The position numbers and the translations under genes are program-made. From Bacillus sp. Marseille-Q1617 (lineage in GTDB: Bacteria > Bacillota > Bacilli > Bacillales > Bacillaceae_B), in the NCBI RefSeq assembly GCF_903645295.1, contig NZ_CAHJXM010000002.1:286001-350000 (forward strand): a stretch of 64,000 bases of DNA. The letters are read 5' to 3'. Positions 8,978 to 20,589 of this stretch are shown piece by piece (position 1 is the stretch's first letter; each line of letters starts with the position of its first letter). Below the pieces are notes generated by a model. That model searched no databases. It worked only from the letters and a program-made list of their open reading frames with translations, and was not told where the DNA came from.

Positions 8978-9829
8978 ATGAACATAAAAAAAGTCATGGT
9001 CATCGGAGCCGGACAAATGGGCTCGGGGATTGCCCAGGTATGTGCACAGGCAGGATTTGAAGTATTTTTAAATGACCTTAAAGAAGAATTCGTCCAAAAA
9101 GGAATCGGCGTCATCACCAAGAACCTTTCCCGTTCAGTCGAAAAAGGCAGAATGAGTGAAGGGGACAAAGAAGCGACGCTAAACAGACTGACGGCTTCAA
9201 CGGATATCAACAACGCGAAAAACGTCGATATCGTCATCGAAGCAGCGGTTGAGAACATGGAAATCAAAACGAAGATCTTCGCTCAGCTGGATGAGATCGC
9301 CCCTGAGCATGCAATCCTTGCAACAAATACATCTTCACTTCCAATCACAGAGATTGCAGCGGCTACGAAGCGTCCTGAACAGGTGATTGGGATGCACTTC
9401 ATGAATCCGGTACCGGTAATGAAGCTTGTTGAAATCATCCGCGGACTTGCGACAACGGATGAGGTGTATCAGGCGATCGAGGATATGACGAAATCACTGA
9501 ACAAAGTGCCTGTTGAGGTGGAAGACTTCCCGGGATTCGTTTCGAACCGCATCCTGATGCCGATGATCAACGAAGCGGTCTACACGCTGTATGAAGGTGT
9601 GGCGAGTAAGGAAGCGATCGATGAAGTGATGAAGCTTGGTATGAATCATCCGATGGGGCCTCTGACGCTGGCTGATTTCATCGGGCTCGACACGTGCCTC
9701 TACATCATGGAAACCCTTCACGAAGGCTTCGGTGACGACAAATACCGCCCATGCCCGCTCCTAAGAAAATACGTAAAAGCAGGCTGGCTCGGCAAGAAGA
9801 CTGGAAGAGGTTTCTACTCTTACGAATAA
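8978..9829 (+). CDS. 3-hydroxybutyryl-CoA dehydrogenase
   Basis: 283 residues, the normal length. It begins with a Rossmann fold (MNIKKVMVIGAGQMGSGIAQ) binding NAD(P)H, followed by ATNTSSLPI and the catalytic-histidine segment MHFMNPVPVMKLVE, then the C-terminal helical domain. It oxidises 3-hydroxyacyl-CoA, the step before the thiolase. The ATG at 8978 follows AAAGGGGAGAA. The same frame is open for 126 further codons upstream, but that stretch is made of family B and family A repeats and is not protein. Related to MmgB/Hbd. Confidence 0.93.
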   Translation: MNIKKVMVIGAGQMGSGIAQVCAQAGFEVFLNDLKEEFVQKGIGVITKNLSRSVEKGRMSEGDKEATLNRLTASTDINNAKNVDIVIEAAVENMEIKTKIFAQLDEIAPEHAILATNTSSLPITEIAAATKRPEQVIGMHFMNPVPVMKLVEIIRGLATTDEVYQAIEDMTKSLNKVPVEVEDFPGFVSNRILMPMINEAVYTLYEGVASKEAIDEVMKLGMNHPMGPLTLADFIGLDTCLYIMETLHEGFGDDKYRPCPLLRKYVKAGWLGKKTGRGFYSYE

Positions 9830-9874
9830 ACAGCGTCTGGAGTAATGCACACGAACATCCGGGAGGGGACAATC

Positions 9875-11011
9875 ATGGAATTACGATTCACGGAAGAACA
9901 GCAGATGATGCGCAAGATGGTGCGCGATTTTGCACAAACAGAAATACAGCCTTTTGTGGAAAAGATGGAAGAGGGGCATTTTCCACGTGAGATTTTAAAT
10001 AAAATGGCGGAGCTCGGCCTGATGGGAATCACGATCCCTGAAAAATACGGCGGCTCCGAGATGGATTTCACATCCTACATCATCGCGATTCACGAACTGT
10101 CAAAAGTAAGCGCAACCATCGGGGTAATCCTGTCGGTTCATACTTCGGTGGGAACGAATCCGATCCTATATTTCGGAAATGAAGAACAAAAACAGAAGTA
10201 CCTTCCAAAGCTTGCTTCTGGTGAGTATTTAGGGGCTTTCTGTTTGACGGAGCCAAGCGCGGGGTCTGATGCGAAGAGCTTGAAGTCAAAAGCGGAAAAG
10301 CGCGGCGATCACTATGTACTGAATGGTTCGAAGGTCTTCATCACAAACGGGGGCGAAGCGGATACATATATCGTGTTCGCTGTCACCGATCCTGCAAAGG
10401 GAAGCCGCGGGGTATCGGCATTCATCGTCGAAAAGGATACGCCTGGGCTGATCATCGGGAAAGACGAACACAAAATGGGCCTTCACGGCTCAAGAACGGT
10501 TCAGCTGACGTTTGAAGATATGAAGGTACCGGCAGAAAACCTTCTTGGTCAAGAAGGGGAAGGCTTTAAGATCGCGATGGCAAACCTGGATGTCGGACGC
10601 ATAGGTATCGCAGCACAGGCACTGGGAATCGCGGAAGGAGCGTTCGATTACGCAACTGACTATGCGAAAGAACGCGTTCAGTTCGGCAAGCCGATTGCCG
10701 CCCAGCAGGGGATCGGGTTCAAGCTGGCCGACATGGCAACCGCCGTTGAAGGTGCGAAACTCTTGGTCTACAGAGCGGCAGACCTTCGCGCCCAAGGCAT
10801 CTCCTGCGGAAAAGAAGCCTCCATGGCCAAACTTTTCGCCTCCAAAACAGCCGTCGACGTCACAACAGAAGCCATCCAGGTCTACGGAGGCTACGGCTAC
10901 ACCAAAGAATACCCGGTCGAGCGCCTATTCCGAGACGCCAAAGTAACTGAGATCTATGAAGGCACGAGTGAGATTCAGAGAATGGTCATCGGGAAGAATT
11001 TATTGGTTTAA
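9875..11011 (+). CDS. Acyl-CoA dehydrogenase (short/branched chain)
   Basis: 378 residues, standard for the family: N-terminal helices ([20 protein letters not shown]), the central FAD-binding beta domain with [13 protein letters not shown], and the C-terminal helices with QVYGGYGY. The likely catalytic base is Glu362 in [10 protein letters not shown]. It introduces the alpha,beta double bond in acyl-CoA and passes electrons to ETF. The ATG at 9875 follows GGGAGGGG and gives the usual family N-terminus. It lies 45 bp after the dehydrogenase gene, in the same operon. The paralogue follows at 11336 and shares much of its sequence. Similar to MmgC. Confidence 0.92.
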   Translation: MELRFTEEQQMMRKMVRDFAQTEIQPFVEKMEEGHFPREILNKMAELGLMGITIPEKYGGSEMDFTSYIIAIHELSKVSATIGVILSVHTSVGTNPILYFGNEEQKQKYLPKLASGEYLGAFCLTEPSAGSDAKSLKSKAEKRGDHYVLNGSKVFITNGGEADTYIVFAVTDPAKGSRGVSAFIVEKDTPGLIIGKDEHKMGLHGSRTVQLTFEDMKVPAENLLGQEGEGFKIAMANLDVGRIGIAAQALGIAEGAFDYATDYAKERVQFGKPIAAQQGIGFKLADMATAVEGAKLLVYRAADLRAQGISCGKEASMAKLFASKTAVDVTTEAIQVYGGYGYTKEYPVERLFRDAKVTEIYEGTSEIQRMVIGKNLLV

Positions 11012-11050
11012 GAGGTTTTTAGTGAAACTCAAGAATGAGAAATGGCTGGT

Positions 11051-11288
11051 TCCAGCGTTGGTTGGAGTGCAAGACGAAGACTCCTATCAGAAAAGCGGAA
11101 GGGCTTTGAAGAGAGGCGTGTGGCATAAGACGAATCGGCCTGGAAGGCGTTCTTTGCCTTCTTGGTCGGTTTGGCTTATGACATGTGCCTCTAAGCCCTG
11201 CAGCTAGACAGTGAACTCCTTGAAGAAGCCGAGGAGGCTCACGGGCTGCCCGCGGAAAGCGAAGTCTTGCACGGAAACCATAAGCGGT
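11051..11288 (+). repeat. Family A structured repeat, copy A3, carrying a nested module
   Basis: The outer arms GTGCAAGAC and GTCTTGCAC pair, as do GGTT and AACC. The centre (11102-11209) is replaced by a module of about 108 bp that is the reverse complement of the one in copy A6 (34213-34332). The element fills the gap between the two acyl-CoA dehydrogenase genes. Confidence 0.85.
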
Positions 11289-11335
11289 GGTTAAACGGTC
11301 CAAAATAGATTCCAACAAAGATGGGAGAAAAAATC

Positions 11336-12475
11336 ATGAATTTTAAATTATCTGAAGAACATGAAATGATTCGCAAGATGGTACGCGATTTTGCCCGCAA
11401 TGAGGTGGCACCGACTGCTGCGGAGCGCGATGAAGAAGAACGCTTCGATATGGATATTTTCCACAAAATGGCGGAGCTCGGCTTGACCGGGATTCCTTGG
11501 CCGGAAGAGTACGGCGGGATCGGAAGCGACTATCTTGCTTACTGCATCGCAGTCGAGGAGCTTTCAAGAGTGTGTGCATCCACGGGTGTAACCCTGTCAG
11601 CCCACACGTCTTTAGCGGGATGGCCGGTTTATAAATTCGGTACGGAAGAGCAGAAGCAGAAGTATCTCCGCCCGATGGCGCAAGGGGAGAAAATCGGTGC
11701 GTACGGTCTGACTGAGCCGGGTTCGGGTTCGGATGCAGGCGGCATGAAAACGACGGCGCGCTTGGAAGGCGATCACTACGTATTGAACGGCTCCAAGATC
11801 TTCATCACGAACGGCGGAATCGCGGATACGTACATCGTGTTTGCATTGACCGATCCATCGTCCCGCCAGCGCGGTACAAGTGCGTTCATCGTGGAGAAGG
11901 ATTTCGAAGGCTTCTCTGTCGGTAAAAAAGAGAAGAAGCTCGGCATCCGTTCCTCTCCAACGACGGAAATCGTATTTGAAGAGTGCAAAGTGCCTGCAGA
12001 AAACCTCCTTGGTAAAGAAGGGGAAGGATTCAAAATTGCGATGATGACACTTGACGGCGGCCGTAACGGAATTGCCGCTCAGGCGGTCGGAATTGCACAA
12101 GGGGCGCTTGATGCGTCCATCGACTATGCGAAAGAGCGCGAGCAGTTCGGTAAGCCGATCGCTGCGAATCAGGGGATTTCTTTTAAAATCGCTGACATGG
12201 CGACATCCATCGAAGCTTCCCGTCTATTAACCTATCAAGCGGCGTGGCTTGAGTCGGAAGGTCTTCCTTATGGGAAGGAATCTGCGATGTCTAAGCTGAT
12301 GGCAGGGGATACGGCGATGAAGGTGACGACAGAAGCGGTCCAGATCTTCGGCGGATACGGCTACACGAAGGATTATCCGGTGGAACGCTACATGCGTGAT
12401 GCGAAGATCACTCAAATCTATGAGGGAACTCAGGAGATCCAGCGTTTGGTTATTTCCCGTATGGTGACGAAATAA
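11336..12475 (+). CDS. acdA: Acyl-CoA dehydrogenase AcdA
   Basis: 379 residues, the length of B. subtilis AcdA, which is also encoded next to fadF. The N-terminus ([20 protein letters not shown]), the FAD-loop segment [15 protein letters not shown] and the C-terminal [15 protein letters not shown] segment are intact; the catalytic base is probably Glu363 in [10 protein letters not shown]. It oxidises short- or branched-chain acyl-CoA. The ATG at 11336 was preferred over one 15 bp upstream because the spacing from GGGAGAAA is better and the product aligns with its paralogue. Family A copy A3 separates the two dehydrogenase genes, but there is no terminator, so readthrough is likely. Confidence 0.92.
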   Translation: MNFKLSEEHEMIRKMVRDFARNEVAPTAAERDEEERFDMDIFHKMAELGLTGIPWPEEYGGIGSDYLAYCIAVEELSRVCASTGVTLSAHTSLAGWPVYKFGTEEQKQKYLRPMAQGEKIGAYGLTEPGSGSDAGGMKTTARLEGDHYVLNGSKIFITNGGIADTYIVFALTDPSSRQRGTSAFIVEKDFEGFSVGKKEKKLGIRSSPTTEIVFEECKVPAENLLGKEGEGFKIAMMTLDGGRNGIAAQAVGIAQGALDASIDYAKEREQFGKPIAANQGISFKIADMATSIEASRLLTYQAAWLESEGLPYGKESAMSKLMAGDTAMKVTTEAVQIFGGYGYTKDYPVERYMRDAKITQIYEGTQEIQRLVISRMVTK

Positions 12476-12560
12476 ATAATAGATTGATTGGAGCGGAAGG
12501 CTTGGCCTGAAGCGTAAATCACCACCTAATCTTTGGTGGGTTTAAAGGGGTATGTTTCCA

Positions 12561-12597
12561 TATATAAGCCGCCCGCTTCGTTGGGGGATGAAGCAGG
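12561..12597 (+). other. GC-rich hairpin without T-tract
   Basis: AGCCGCC and GCTTC arms pair with GAAGC and GGCGGCT around a short G-rich loop, between acdA and the TetR gene. No T-run follows, so it is not a normal intrinsic terminator; it may be a processing or pausing structure. Confidence 0.4.
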
Positions 12598-12647
12598 CGG
12601 CTCTAAGAGGGGTCAATGGGAGAATGTGATAAAGGCGGTCGGTACGA

Positions 12648-13301
12648 TTGGATAAAAAAAGGGAAGTGCATGCTTCTGTCAAAGATGAACGGTTAGTGGA
12701 AAAAAGGCGTGACCAGATGATCCGGGGAGCCGTCTCTCTTTTTAAACAGAAGGGGTTTCACCGCACCACGACGAGAGAGATTGCCAAGGCCGCCGGATTC
12801 AGCATCGGAACGCTTTATGAGTATATACGAACAAAGGAAGATGTTTTGTATTTAGTCTGTGACAGCATTTATGAGCAGGTTCGATTGGAGCTTGAGGAGC
12901 TCGATATCGGCCAGGGTACGATTGAGAGCCTGAAGATCGGCATTGCCCATTATTTTCAGGTAATGGACCGGATGCAGGATGAGGTTCTCGTCATGTACCA
13001 GGAAGCGAAGTCGTTATCGAAGGACGCTTTGCCGTATGTCCTCCGAAAAGAGCTTGAGATGGTGGCGATGGTCGAGAAGCTGATCGTCCGCTGCGTCGAG
13101 ACGGGGGAGCTTGAGCTTGATGAAAATCAGATCCATATGCTCGCTCAGAATGTATTCGTCCAGGGGCAGATGTGGGGATTCCGCCGCTGGGCACTGCAGA
13201 AGAGGTATTCTCTTCAGGAATATATCGATCTTCAAGTCGATCTGCTTTTTGCAGGAATCACAGGTTTTGAAAAACAAAGGAGAACAGGGGGAGTAATATG
13301 A
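12648..13301 (+). CDS. TetR/AcrR family transcriptional regulator
   Basis: 217 residues. The N-terminal helix-turn-helix is clear (around residues 20-66: [20 protein letters not shown], then [17 protein letters not shown]). The rest is a helical ligand-binding domain. The start is TTG, preceded by AAAGGCGG. The stop overlaps the icmF ATG (ATGA), so the two are coupled. It probably senses an acyl-CoA and controls icmF or the acyl-CoA block; this is an inference from context and from the FadR-like TetR regulators of Bacilli. No clear operator was found directly upstream of the gene. Confidence 0.87.
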   Translation: MDKKREVHASVKDERLVEKRRDQMIRGAVSLFKQKGFHRTTTREIAKAAGFSIGTLYEYIRTKEDVLYLVCDSIYEQVRLELEELDIGQGTIESLKIGIAHYFQVMDRMQDEVLVMYQEAKSLSKDALPYVLRKELEMVAMVEKLIVRCVETGELELDENQIHMLAQNVFVQGQMWGFRRWALQKRYSLQEYIDLQVDLLFAGITGFEKQRRTGGVI

Positions 13302-16300
13302 GCACGGTTGAAGTTTACAAACCAAAGCACCATGTCCGTTTTGTGACGGCATCGAGCCTTTTTGACGGACATGATGCGTCGATCAACATAATGCGTCGGA
13401 TTATTCAGGCAAGCGGATCAGAGGTTATTCACTTAGGTCATAACCGCTCCGTGGAAGAAGTGGTGAACGCTGCGATCCAGGAGGACGTACAGGGGATTGC
13501 GATTTCCTCCTATCAAGGCGGACACGTGGAATATTTTAAATACATGTATGATCTTTTAAAAGAAAAAGGAGCTTCCCACATCCGTATTTACGGCGGTGGC
13601 GGCGGGGTCATCATCCCGCGCGAAATCAAGGAGCTCCATGAATACGGGATCGCCCGCATCTTTTCACCGGAAGACGGCCGCCAGCACGGCCTTCAGGGGA
13701 TGATCAACCAGATGATCGAGGAATGCGACTTCCCGACGATTGAAGGAAGCGTGAACTCGGAAGTTGAAAAGCTTTCGACTGGCGACGTGAACGCCGTTTC
13801 CAAGCTGATCTCACTCGCTGAGTATCAGGTCGGGGCGAATGAAGAGGTGGCCGCGACGGCACAGACGGTTTTCTCTGAGATTAAGACTCTTGCTAAAAAG
13901 GTGCCTGTACTCGGGATCACCGGAACCGGGGGCGCAGGGAAAAGTTCACTGACAGATGAACTGATCCGCCGCTTCATCAACGAACTTCCGGAGAAGAAGA
14001 TTGCGATTCTATCAATCGACCCGACGAAACAGAAGACGGGCGGTGCGCTGCTTGGTGACCGTATCCGCATGAACGCGATCTTCAATCCGCGCGTCTACAT
14101 GCGCAGCCTTGCTACCCGCGGTTCGAAAACGGAGCTGTCGTTAGCGATCAAGGATGCAATCAATGTAGTGAAAGCGGCCGGCTACGATCTCGTAGTTGTC
14201 GAGACGAGCGGAATCGGGCAGGGGGATGCGGAAATCGCTGAAATCTGTGACATGTCCATGTATGTGATGACGAGCGAATTCGGAGCGCCATCACAGCTGG
14301 AGAAAATCGATATGATCGATTTTGCCGACCTGATCGTCATCAACAAATTCGAGCGCAAAGGCTCAGAAGACGCACGCCGTCAGGTCCAGAAGCAGTATCA
14401 GCGCAGCCATATGCTGTTTGACAAGGACCTTGATGAGATGCCGGTGTACGGAACGATTGCAAGCCAGTTCAACGACCCGGGAACGAATGCGTTATTTGCG
14501 GCGATCGTGGAAACAGTGAATGAAAAGATGAAGCTTGACTGGAAAACAAGCTTTGGGAAAAACGTCGATGTTGAAAAACAGAACGTGATCATCCCGAACA
14601 ACCGCCGTTACTATTTAAGAGAAATCGCGGAGACCGTCCGCAGCTATCATAAACAAGCGGAAGAGCAAGTGAATCTTGCGCGCCGCCTGTTCCAAATCGA
14701 AGGTGCGATGGAAGCCCTCCGTGAAAAAGAACAGAATGAAGAAGTCCTCACTTCACTGAACACCTTGAAAGAAGAAGTAGAAAACAAGCTGACAGCGGAA
14801 TCCAAGGATATCTTGGCAAAATGGGAAAACCTGAAGGATACGTACAGCAAGGACCAATTCGTCACAAAAATCCGCGACAAGGAAATCGTCACCGAGCTGA
14901 GTACGAAGAGCTTGTCAGGGCTCAATATTCCTAAGGTGGCCCTGCCTAAGTACAAGGATTACGGGGAAATCCTGAAATGGGTCTACAGGGAAAACGTGCC
15001 GGGTTCATTCCCGTACACTGCCGGTGTGTTTCCTTTTAAACGAAAAGGGGAAGATCCGAAGCGCCAGTTCGCGGGTGAAGGGACTCCGGAACGTACGAAC
15101 CGCCGTTTCCACTACTTGTCGAAGGACGATGATGCGAAGCGTCTGAGCACGGCGTTCGACTCGGTTACATTATATGGGGAAGATCCGGATTACCGTCCGG
15201 ACATCTACGGTAAAGTCGGGGAAAGCGGTGTGAGCATCTGTACGCTTGATGACATGAAGAAGCTGTATGCTGGCTTCGATTTGTGCGCTCCGTCCACATC
15301 GGTTTCGATGACGATTAACGGACCTGCGCCGATCATCCTCGCGATGTACATGAACACGGCGATCGACCAGCAGATCCGTGCGAAGGAAGAAGAGCTTGGC
15401 CGCGTGCTGACAGTCGAAGAATATGTGGAAGTGAAGGAACAGACGCTTCAAGTCGTGCGCGGAACCGTTCAGGCCGATATTTTAAAAGAAGATCAAGGCC
15501 AGAACACTTGCATCTTCTCGACTGAGTTCGCGCTTCGCATGATGGGTGACATCCAGCAGTACTTCATCGATCATAAAGTGAGAAACTACTATTCTGTCTC
15601 GATTTCCGGCTACCACATCGCGGAAGCGGGGGCGAATCCTATTTCGCAGCTTGCGTTCACGCTGGCAAACGGCTTCACCTATGTCGAGTACTATTTAAGC
15701 CGCGGAATGGATATCAATAAGTTCGCTCCTAACCTGTCGTTCTTCTTCTCGAACGGACTCGATCCTGAGTATACGGTGATCGGCCGCGTGGCCCGCCGAA
15801 TCTGGTCGACAGTAATGAGGGATAAGTACGGTGCGGATGAGCGCAGCCAGAAGCTGAAGTATCATATCCAGACGTCCGGCCGCTCGCTGCATGCGCAGGA
15901 GATCGATTTCAACGATATCCGTACGACACTACAGGCCTTGATGGCCCTTCAGGATAACTGTAACTCGCTTCACACCAATGCCTATGATGAAGCGATCACG
16001 ACGCCGACGGAAGAATCCGTCCGCCGTGCGATGGCGATCCAGATGATCATCACGAAAGAACACGGTCTTTCTAAAAATGAAAATCCGCTTCAAGGATCTT
16101 TCATCGTGGAAGAATTGACGGATCTCGTGGAAGAAATGGTGCTCACTGAGTTCGACCGCCTGAATGACCGCGGTGGTGTGCTCGGTTCCATGGAAACCCA
16201 GTATCAGCGCGGCAAGATCCAGGAAGAATCCATGTATTATGAAATGAAGAAACATAACGGTGAACTTCCGATCGTCGGGGTGAACACGTATCTGAATCCG

Positions 16301-16564
16301 AATCCTCCATCTGAAGAACAGATGGACAGCATGGAACTGGCGCGTGCGACGAAGGAAGAAAAAGAAACGCAGATCAAGAACCTTCGCGACTTCCAGGCGA
16401 GAAACGAAAGTGATATCGAAGAAGCGCTTCAGCGCCTGAAAAAAGCGGCAGTCGACGGAGGCAACATCTTCGAAGAGCTGATGGAAACCGTCAAAATCGC
16501 AAGCCTGGGACAGATCACAAGAGCCCTATACGAAGTCGGCGGCCAGTACCGCCGGAATATGTAA
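13298..16564 (+). CDS. icmF: Fused isobutyryl-CoA mutase IcmF
   Basis: 1088 residues, the normal size of the fused enzyme. It has an N-terminal cobalamin-binding domain ([12 protein letters not shown] carries the lower-ligand His), a central MeaI-like G-protein chaperone with the P-loop [12 protein letters not shown] near residue 206 and INKFE as the base-recognition motif, and a C-terminal mutase barrel from about residue 560. It interconverts isobutyryl-CoA and n-butyryl-CoA using adenosylcobalamin, linking valine-derived branched units to the neighbouring beta-oxidation enzymes. Some IcmF proteins also act on pivalyl- or isovaleryl-CoA. Overlap with the TetR gene suggests joint control. 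A strong terminator follows. Confidence 0.95.
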   Translation: MSTVEVYKPKHHVRFVTASSLFDGHDASINIMRRIIQASGSEVIHLGHNRSVEEVVNAAIQEDVQGIAISSYQGGHVEYFKYMYDLLKEKGASHIRIYGGGGGVIIPREIKELHEYGIARIFSPEDGRQHGLQGMINQMIEECDFPTIEGSVNSEVEKLSTGDVNAVSKLISLAEYQVGANEEVAATAQTVFSEIKTLAKKVPVLGITGTGGAGKSSLTDELIRRFINELPEKKIAILSIDPTKQKTGGALLGDRIRMNAIFNPRVYMRSLATRGSKTELSLAIKDAINVVKAAGYDLVVVETSGIGQGDAEIAEICDMSMYVMTSEFGAPSQLEKIDMIDFADLIVINKFERKGSEDARRQVQKQYQRSHMLFDKDLDEMPVYGTIASQFNDPGTNALFAAIVETVNEKMKLDWKTSFGKNVDVEKQNVIIPNNRRYYLREIAETVRSYHKQAEEQVNLARRLFQIEGAMEALREKEQNEEVLTSLNTLKEEVENKLTAESKDILAKWENLKDTYSKDQFVTKIRDKEIVTELSTKSLSGLNIPKVALPKYKDYGEILKWVYRENVPGSFPYTAGVFPFKRKGEDPKRQFAGEGTPERTNRRFHYLSKDDDAKRLSTAFDSVTLYGEDPDYRPDIYGKVGESGVSICTLDDMKKLYAGFDLCAPSTSVSMTINGPAPIILAMYMNTAIDQQIRAKEEELGRVLTVEEYVEVKEQTLQVVRGTVQADILKEDQGQNTCIFSTEFALRMMGDIQQYFIDHKVRNYYSVSISGYHIAEAGANPISQLAFTLANGFTYVEYYLSRGMDINKFAPNLSFFFSNGLDPEYTVIGRVARRIWSTVMRDKYGADERSQKLKYHIQTSGRSLHAQEIDFNDIRTTLQALMALQDNCNSLHTNAYDEAITTPTEESVRRAMAIQMIITKEHGLSKNENPLQGSFIVEELTDLVEEMVLTEFDRLNDRGGVLGSMETQYQRGKIQEESMYYEMKKHNGELPIVGVNTYLNPNPPSEEQMDSMELARATKEEKETQIKNLRDFQARNESDIEEALQRLKKAAVDGGNIFEELMETVKIASLGQITRALYEVGGQYRRNM

Positions 16565-16580
16565 TAGATTAAGAAGAAAG

Positions 16581-16615
16581 AAGACTGCTGTCGTACCGGA
16601 CGGCAGTCTTTTTTC
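16581..16615 (+). terminator. Intrinsic terminator after icmF
   Basis: AAGACTGC (16581-16588) pairs with GCAGTCTT (16603-16610), with an extra GTC/GAC inside, followed by a T-run. Confidence 0.9.
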
Positions 16616-16633
16616 AAAATTGCGGGTTTGATG

Positions 16634-16685
16634 AAGGCCCGTCCCAGCACGCGTTAACGCGCTAAAAGCCCGTCCCTCACTATGC
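16634..16685 (+). repeat. Family D GGCCCGTCCC repeat (two units)
   Basis: AAGGCCCGTCCC plus a 20-bp spacer containing GCGTTAACGC, then AAGCCCGTCCC. The 32-bp period and the motif recur at six other places in the window. Confidence 0.75.
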
Positions 16686-16856
16686 TAAAGGATTTTCTGG
16701 TGGGTTGGATGATTAAAGTTTGGGGAATCGGTCCATGCTGAATATACAGAAAAGTTACAATTCTTTACGCTGCAATCATAGATGATGGTGTGGTTTTGCT
16801 ATATAATGGGTATTGGATGAATAGACCCTGAGACGATTTATACTGGATGTGAAACT

Positions 16857-17051
16857 GTGAGGACATTTTTGCGTTATGCGCTTATGGCGGTCGGTATTTA
16901 TGGGGCTCTTGTTTTGTATCACTTTCAGCTGGGGGCGATCCCGTTCCTTCTCCTGTCCTTCTACTTTTTTTATGAAGCGTATAAGGTGATCCGGTACGGT
17001 GACAGGGAGGAAAGTGAAGAGAGCAGCAGCCTTCTGAATTCACAAAAATAA
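16857..17051 (+). CDS. Small hypothetical membrane protein
   Basis: 64 residues. Two hydrophobic segments (about residues 6-20 and 26-42, with the aromatic FLLLSFYFFYEAY) are followed by a charged tail (GDREESEESS). The start is GTG with only a weak GGATG site, so it might begin elsewhere. A TATAAT box at 16801-16806 lies a suitable distance upstream. I do not recognise the family. It stands alone between icmF and rpoE, and no function is proposed. Confidence 0.5.
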   Translation: MRTFLRYALMAVGIYGALVLYHFQLGAIPFLLLSFYFFYEAYKVIRYGDREESEESSSLLNSQK

Positions 17052-17210
17052 AAAAATGATAGAAATGACAGATAAAGATAGCATAAAGTCTCTTATATTG
17101 TTTATAATGGGTAATATGCTTAAAATGATAATGGCAGGATTGTGCCATTTTTTAAAGTGCTTTAGTGACTCTCTCAGTAGAGTGTGAAATAGAGAAAGGA
17201 AGTGCGTGAA

Positions 17211-17798
17211 GTGAGTCTAAAACAGTTATCGAAGGAAGAATTGCGACAAACATCTTTTATTGAATTGGCACACGAGATCATGACGGAAAAGAAGCAAGCC
17301 ATAACATTTCAAGAAGTGTTGAACGAAATTACAAGTCTACTTGAAATCTCTGAATCAGAGGCTAAGAGCCGCATGGTTCAATTTTATACAGATCTTAACA
17401 TCGACGGACGATTCATTGCGCTTGGCGAAAACCGCTGGGGTCTCCGCGAATGGTATCCGGTTGATCAAATCGAAGAAGAAACCGTACCTACGATGAAATC
17501 TACCAAAAAGAAAAAGGCGAAGAAGAAAGTCGACGAAGATCTTGATCTTGACGAGTTCGATGATCTTGATGATGAAGATCTGGATGACGATCTTGATTAT
17601 GATGATCTTGATGATACAGATGACGAAGATCTGACGGATGATGACGACGATGTGGATGACACGGACGATGATCTGGACGACCTTGATGTCGATGATGACG
17701 AAGAAGTCGATGAAGACCTGGAAATCGACGAGTTCGATGAAGTCGATGACGAAGAGGAAGAAGAATCAGATGAAGAAGATGAGGATGAAAAGCTTTAA
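17211..17798 (+). CDS. rpoE: RNA polymerase delta subunit
   Basis: 195 residues. The first 95 form the folded delta domain (MSLKQLSKEELRQTSFIELA, then the MVQFYTDLNIDGRFIALGE and WGLREWYP segments). A lysine patch (KSTKKKKAKKKV) and a long unstructured Asp/Glu tail of about 90 residues follow. Delta is specific to Firmicutes; it accelerates RNA polymerase recycling and promoter selectivity. I chose the GTG at 17211 because AAAGGA lies 10 nt upstream, whereas an in-frame GTG at 17202 abuts that site. The acidic tail is encoded by GAT/GAC/GAA-rich imprecise repeats, so its length may vary between strains. Gene order rpoE-pyrG is as in B. subtilis. Confidence 0.93.
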   Translation: MSLKQLSKEELRQTSFIELAHEIMTEKKQAITFQEVLNEITSLLEISESEAKSRMVQFYTDLNIDGRFIALGENRWGLREWYPVDQIEEETVPTMKSTKKKKAKKKVDEDLDLDEFDDLDDEDLDDDLDYDDLDDTDDEDLTDDDDDVDDTDDDLDDLDVDDDEEVDEDLEIDEFDEVDDEEEEESDEEDEDEKL

Positions 17799-17841
17799 TT
17801 TTTCTGTGAATTAGGAAGATTTGCCTGACTCCATTCTATGC

Positions 17842-17870
17842 TTGACTTCTTTCTTGCAGGAAGGTAGTAT
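17842..17870 (+). promoter_or_regulatory. pyrG promoter
   Basis: TTGACT (17842-17847), a 17-bp spacer and TAGTAT (17865-17870). Seven bp later the transcript would start at 17878 with GGGCTCC, the initial sequence known to permit reiterative G addition at B. subtilis pyrG. Confidence 0.85.
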
Positions 17871-17877
17871 TTTATTT

Positions 17878-17948
17878 GGGCTCCTTAAAAAAGGACGGAT
17901 AGAGTATTCAGCGCTCCCCTTACCATTTGGTAAGAGGGGCGTTTTTTA
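17878..17948 (+). promoter_or_regulatory. pyrG CTP-responsive attenuator leader
   Basis: The predicted transcript begins GGGCTCC and soon reaches a terminator: GCGCTCCCCTTACC (17911-17924), an ATTT loop, GGTAAGAGGGGCG (17929-17941), then T6. In B. subtilis, low CTP causes slippage at the initial G tract. The resulting poly-G pairs with the C/U-rich 5' strand of the terminator and prevents termination. All the required parts are present here: the initial GGGC, the CUCCCC strand and the terminator. The hairpin also serves as the end of rpoE. Confidence 0.82.
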
Positions 17949-18167
17949 TTTTTTACAGGACAGCCTGTGCTTGGGATGCAGGCTGATTCACGTTTTCTCT
18001 ACCCCTTACAACTTACCAATATTCATAAATAAGAGGCTGTCTTTTAGCTGATTTTTGCCCATGATTTTATTTTGCGGGAATGGACTTCTCCTTCTTTGAA
18101 CAAGATAACTTCATGACAAGGATACATAGGAGACACCCTCTACTTTTTTTGAACCAACTCATATTAA

Positions 18168-19790
<1,623 letters not shown>

Positions 19791-19808
19791 GAGATAGTAG
19801 TTGGTTTG

Positions 19809-19841
19809 GACCGCTTTCCTGGATGGGGGAGCGGTCTTTTT
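19809..19841 (+). terminator. Intrinsic terminator after pyrG
   Basis: GACCGCT (19809-19815) pairs with AGCGGTC (19830-19836), followed by TTTTT. Confidence 0.85.
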
Positions 19842-19946
19842 GTGTGGAGGGGGCACGGCGGTGGCTGTCTATTTACGATTGAGTGCAGGGATAAAGTGTG
19901 TAGGGAGGTGTAGAGGTTGTCGGATATTGTCGTTAAATCGGTAGAT

Positions 19947-20043
19947 CGCCCTTATATTTGATATTCCGCCCTTAAAATCGAAATCTCGCCCTTATATTTA
20001 GAATAACGCCCATAACAATGCAGATTGCGCCCATAAAAATAGG
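19947..20043. repeat. Family C array 1a: 20-bp units beginning CGCCC
   Basis: Five consecutive units start with CGCCCTTA or CGCCCATA at 19947, 19967, 19987, 20007 and 20028. The rest of each unit is AT-rich and diverged. No gene is visible in 19842-20247 on either strand. Confidence 0.75.
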
Positions 20044-20078
20044 GGCGGCACTTGGTGCAGGTGTAGATTATTCGACAG

Positions 20079-20183
20079 TTCGAGCATAAGGAGGGAGTTT
20101 TCGAGTAAAAGCAACCGAATTTCGAGCATAAAATGGGCAGGTTCGAGCAAAAGCAAGCGGATTTCGAGCATAAAATAGAAATC
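20079..20183. repeat. Family C array 1b: 21-bp units beginning TTCGAG
   Basis: Five units at exact 21-bp steps (20079, 20100, 20121, 20142, 20163). Units 1, 3 and 5 read TTCGAGCATAA; units 2 and 4 read TTCGAG(T/C)AAAAGCAA. There is thus a 42-bp higher-order period. Confidence 0.8.
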
Positions 20184-20247
20184 CCAATCATAAGAAGCTC
20201 CCCAATACCCGGGTATGTGTATCTCAAGAAAAAAATAAAAAAGAATA

Positions 20248-20276
20248 TTGACAATTTTTCCACAAATAAGTAAGAT
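20248..20276 (+). promoter_or_regulatory. Promoter of the SAM-riboswitch transporter operon
   Basis: TTGACA (20248-20253), a 17-bp spacer and TAAGAT (20271-20276), about 40 bp before the aptamer. Confidence 0.85.
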
Positions 20277-20317
20277 ATCGATTATACGCATGCGAATAGT
20301 AAACAAATTTCATATTT

Positions 20318-20473
20318 CTCTTATAAAGAGTTGGCAGAGGGACTGGCCCGATGATGCCCGGCAACCTACCGTTTCGACGGAAAGGTGCTAAGACCTGCAG
20401 GATTGATTTCCTGAGTGATAAGAGTACGTTTATTGATACATAAACCTCTTTTCTCTCGGGAAAAGAGGTTTTT
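20318..20473 (+). promoter_or_regulatory. SAM-I (S-box) riboswitch with terminator
   Basis: The P1 helix CTCTTAT (20318-20324) pairs with ATAAGAG (20418-20424). Inside are the S-box hallmarks: AGAGGGACTGGCCC, GATGATGCCCGGCAACC, AAGGTGCTAA and CCTGAGTGATAAGAG. A terminator follows (AACCTCTTTTC at 20443-20453 with GAAAAGAGGTT at 20460-20470, then T6). S-box leaders turn transcription off when S-adenosylmethionine is plentiful, so the transporter below should be expressed under methionine/SAM limitation. Confidence 0.96.
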
Positions 20474-20589
20474 TGGTGTCCGCGGGAAACTGGTGGATCC
20501 CGTTGACGGACCTTGAAAGCGAGCGAGTGCACCGCCCGGATCGAGAGGTCAAATTTTTAAAAAAACATATCACAAGAGGAGAGTCATTT

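Noticed and set aside
19998..20306. Minus-strand frame with a repeated LEIRLLLLE pattern
   Set aside because: The repetition comes from the 21-bp array, which is a multiple of three. The frame overlaps the promoter at 20248 and has no ribosome site.
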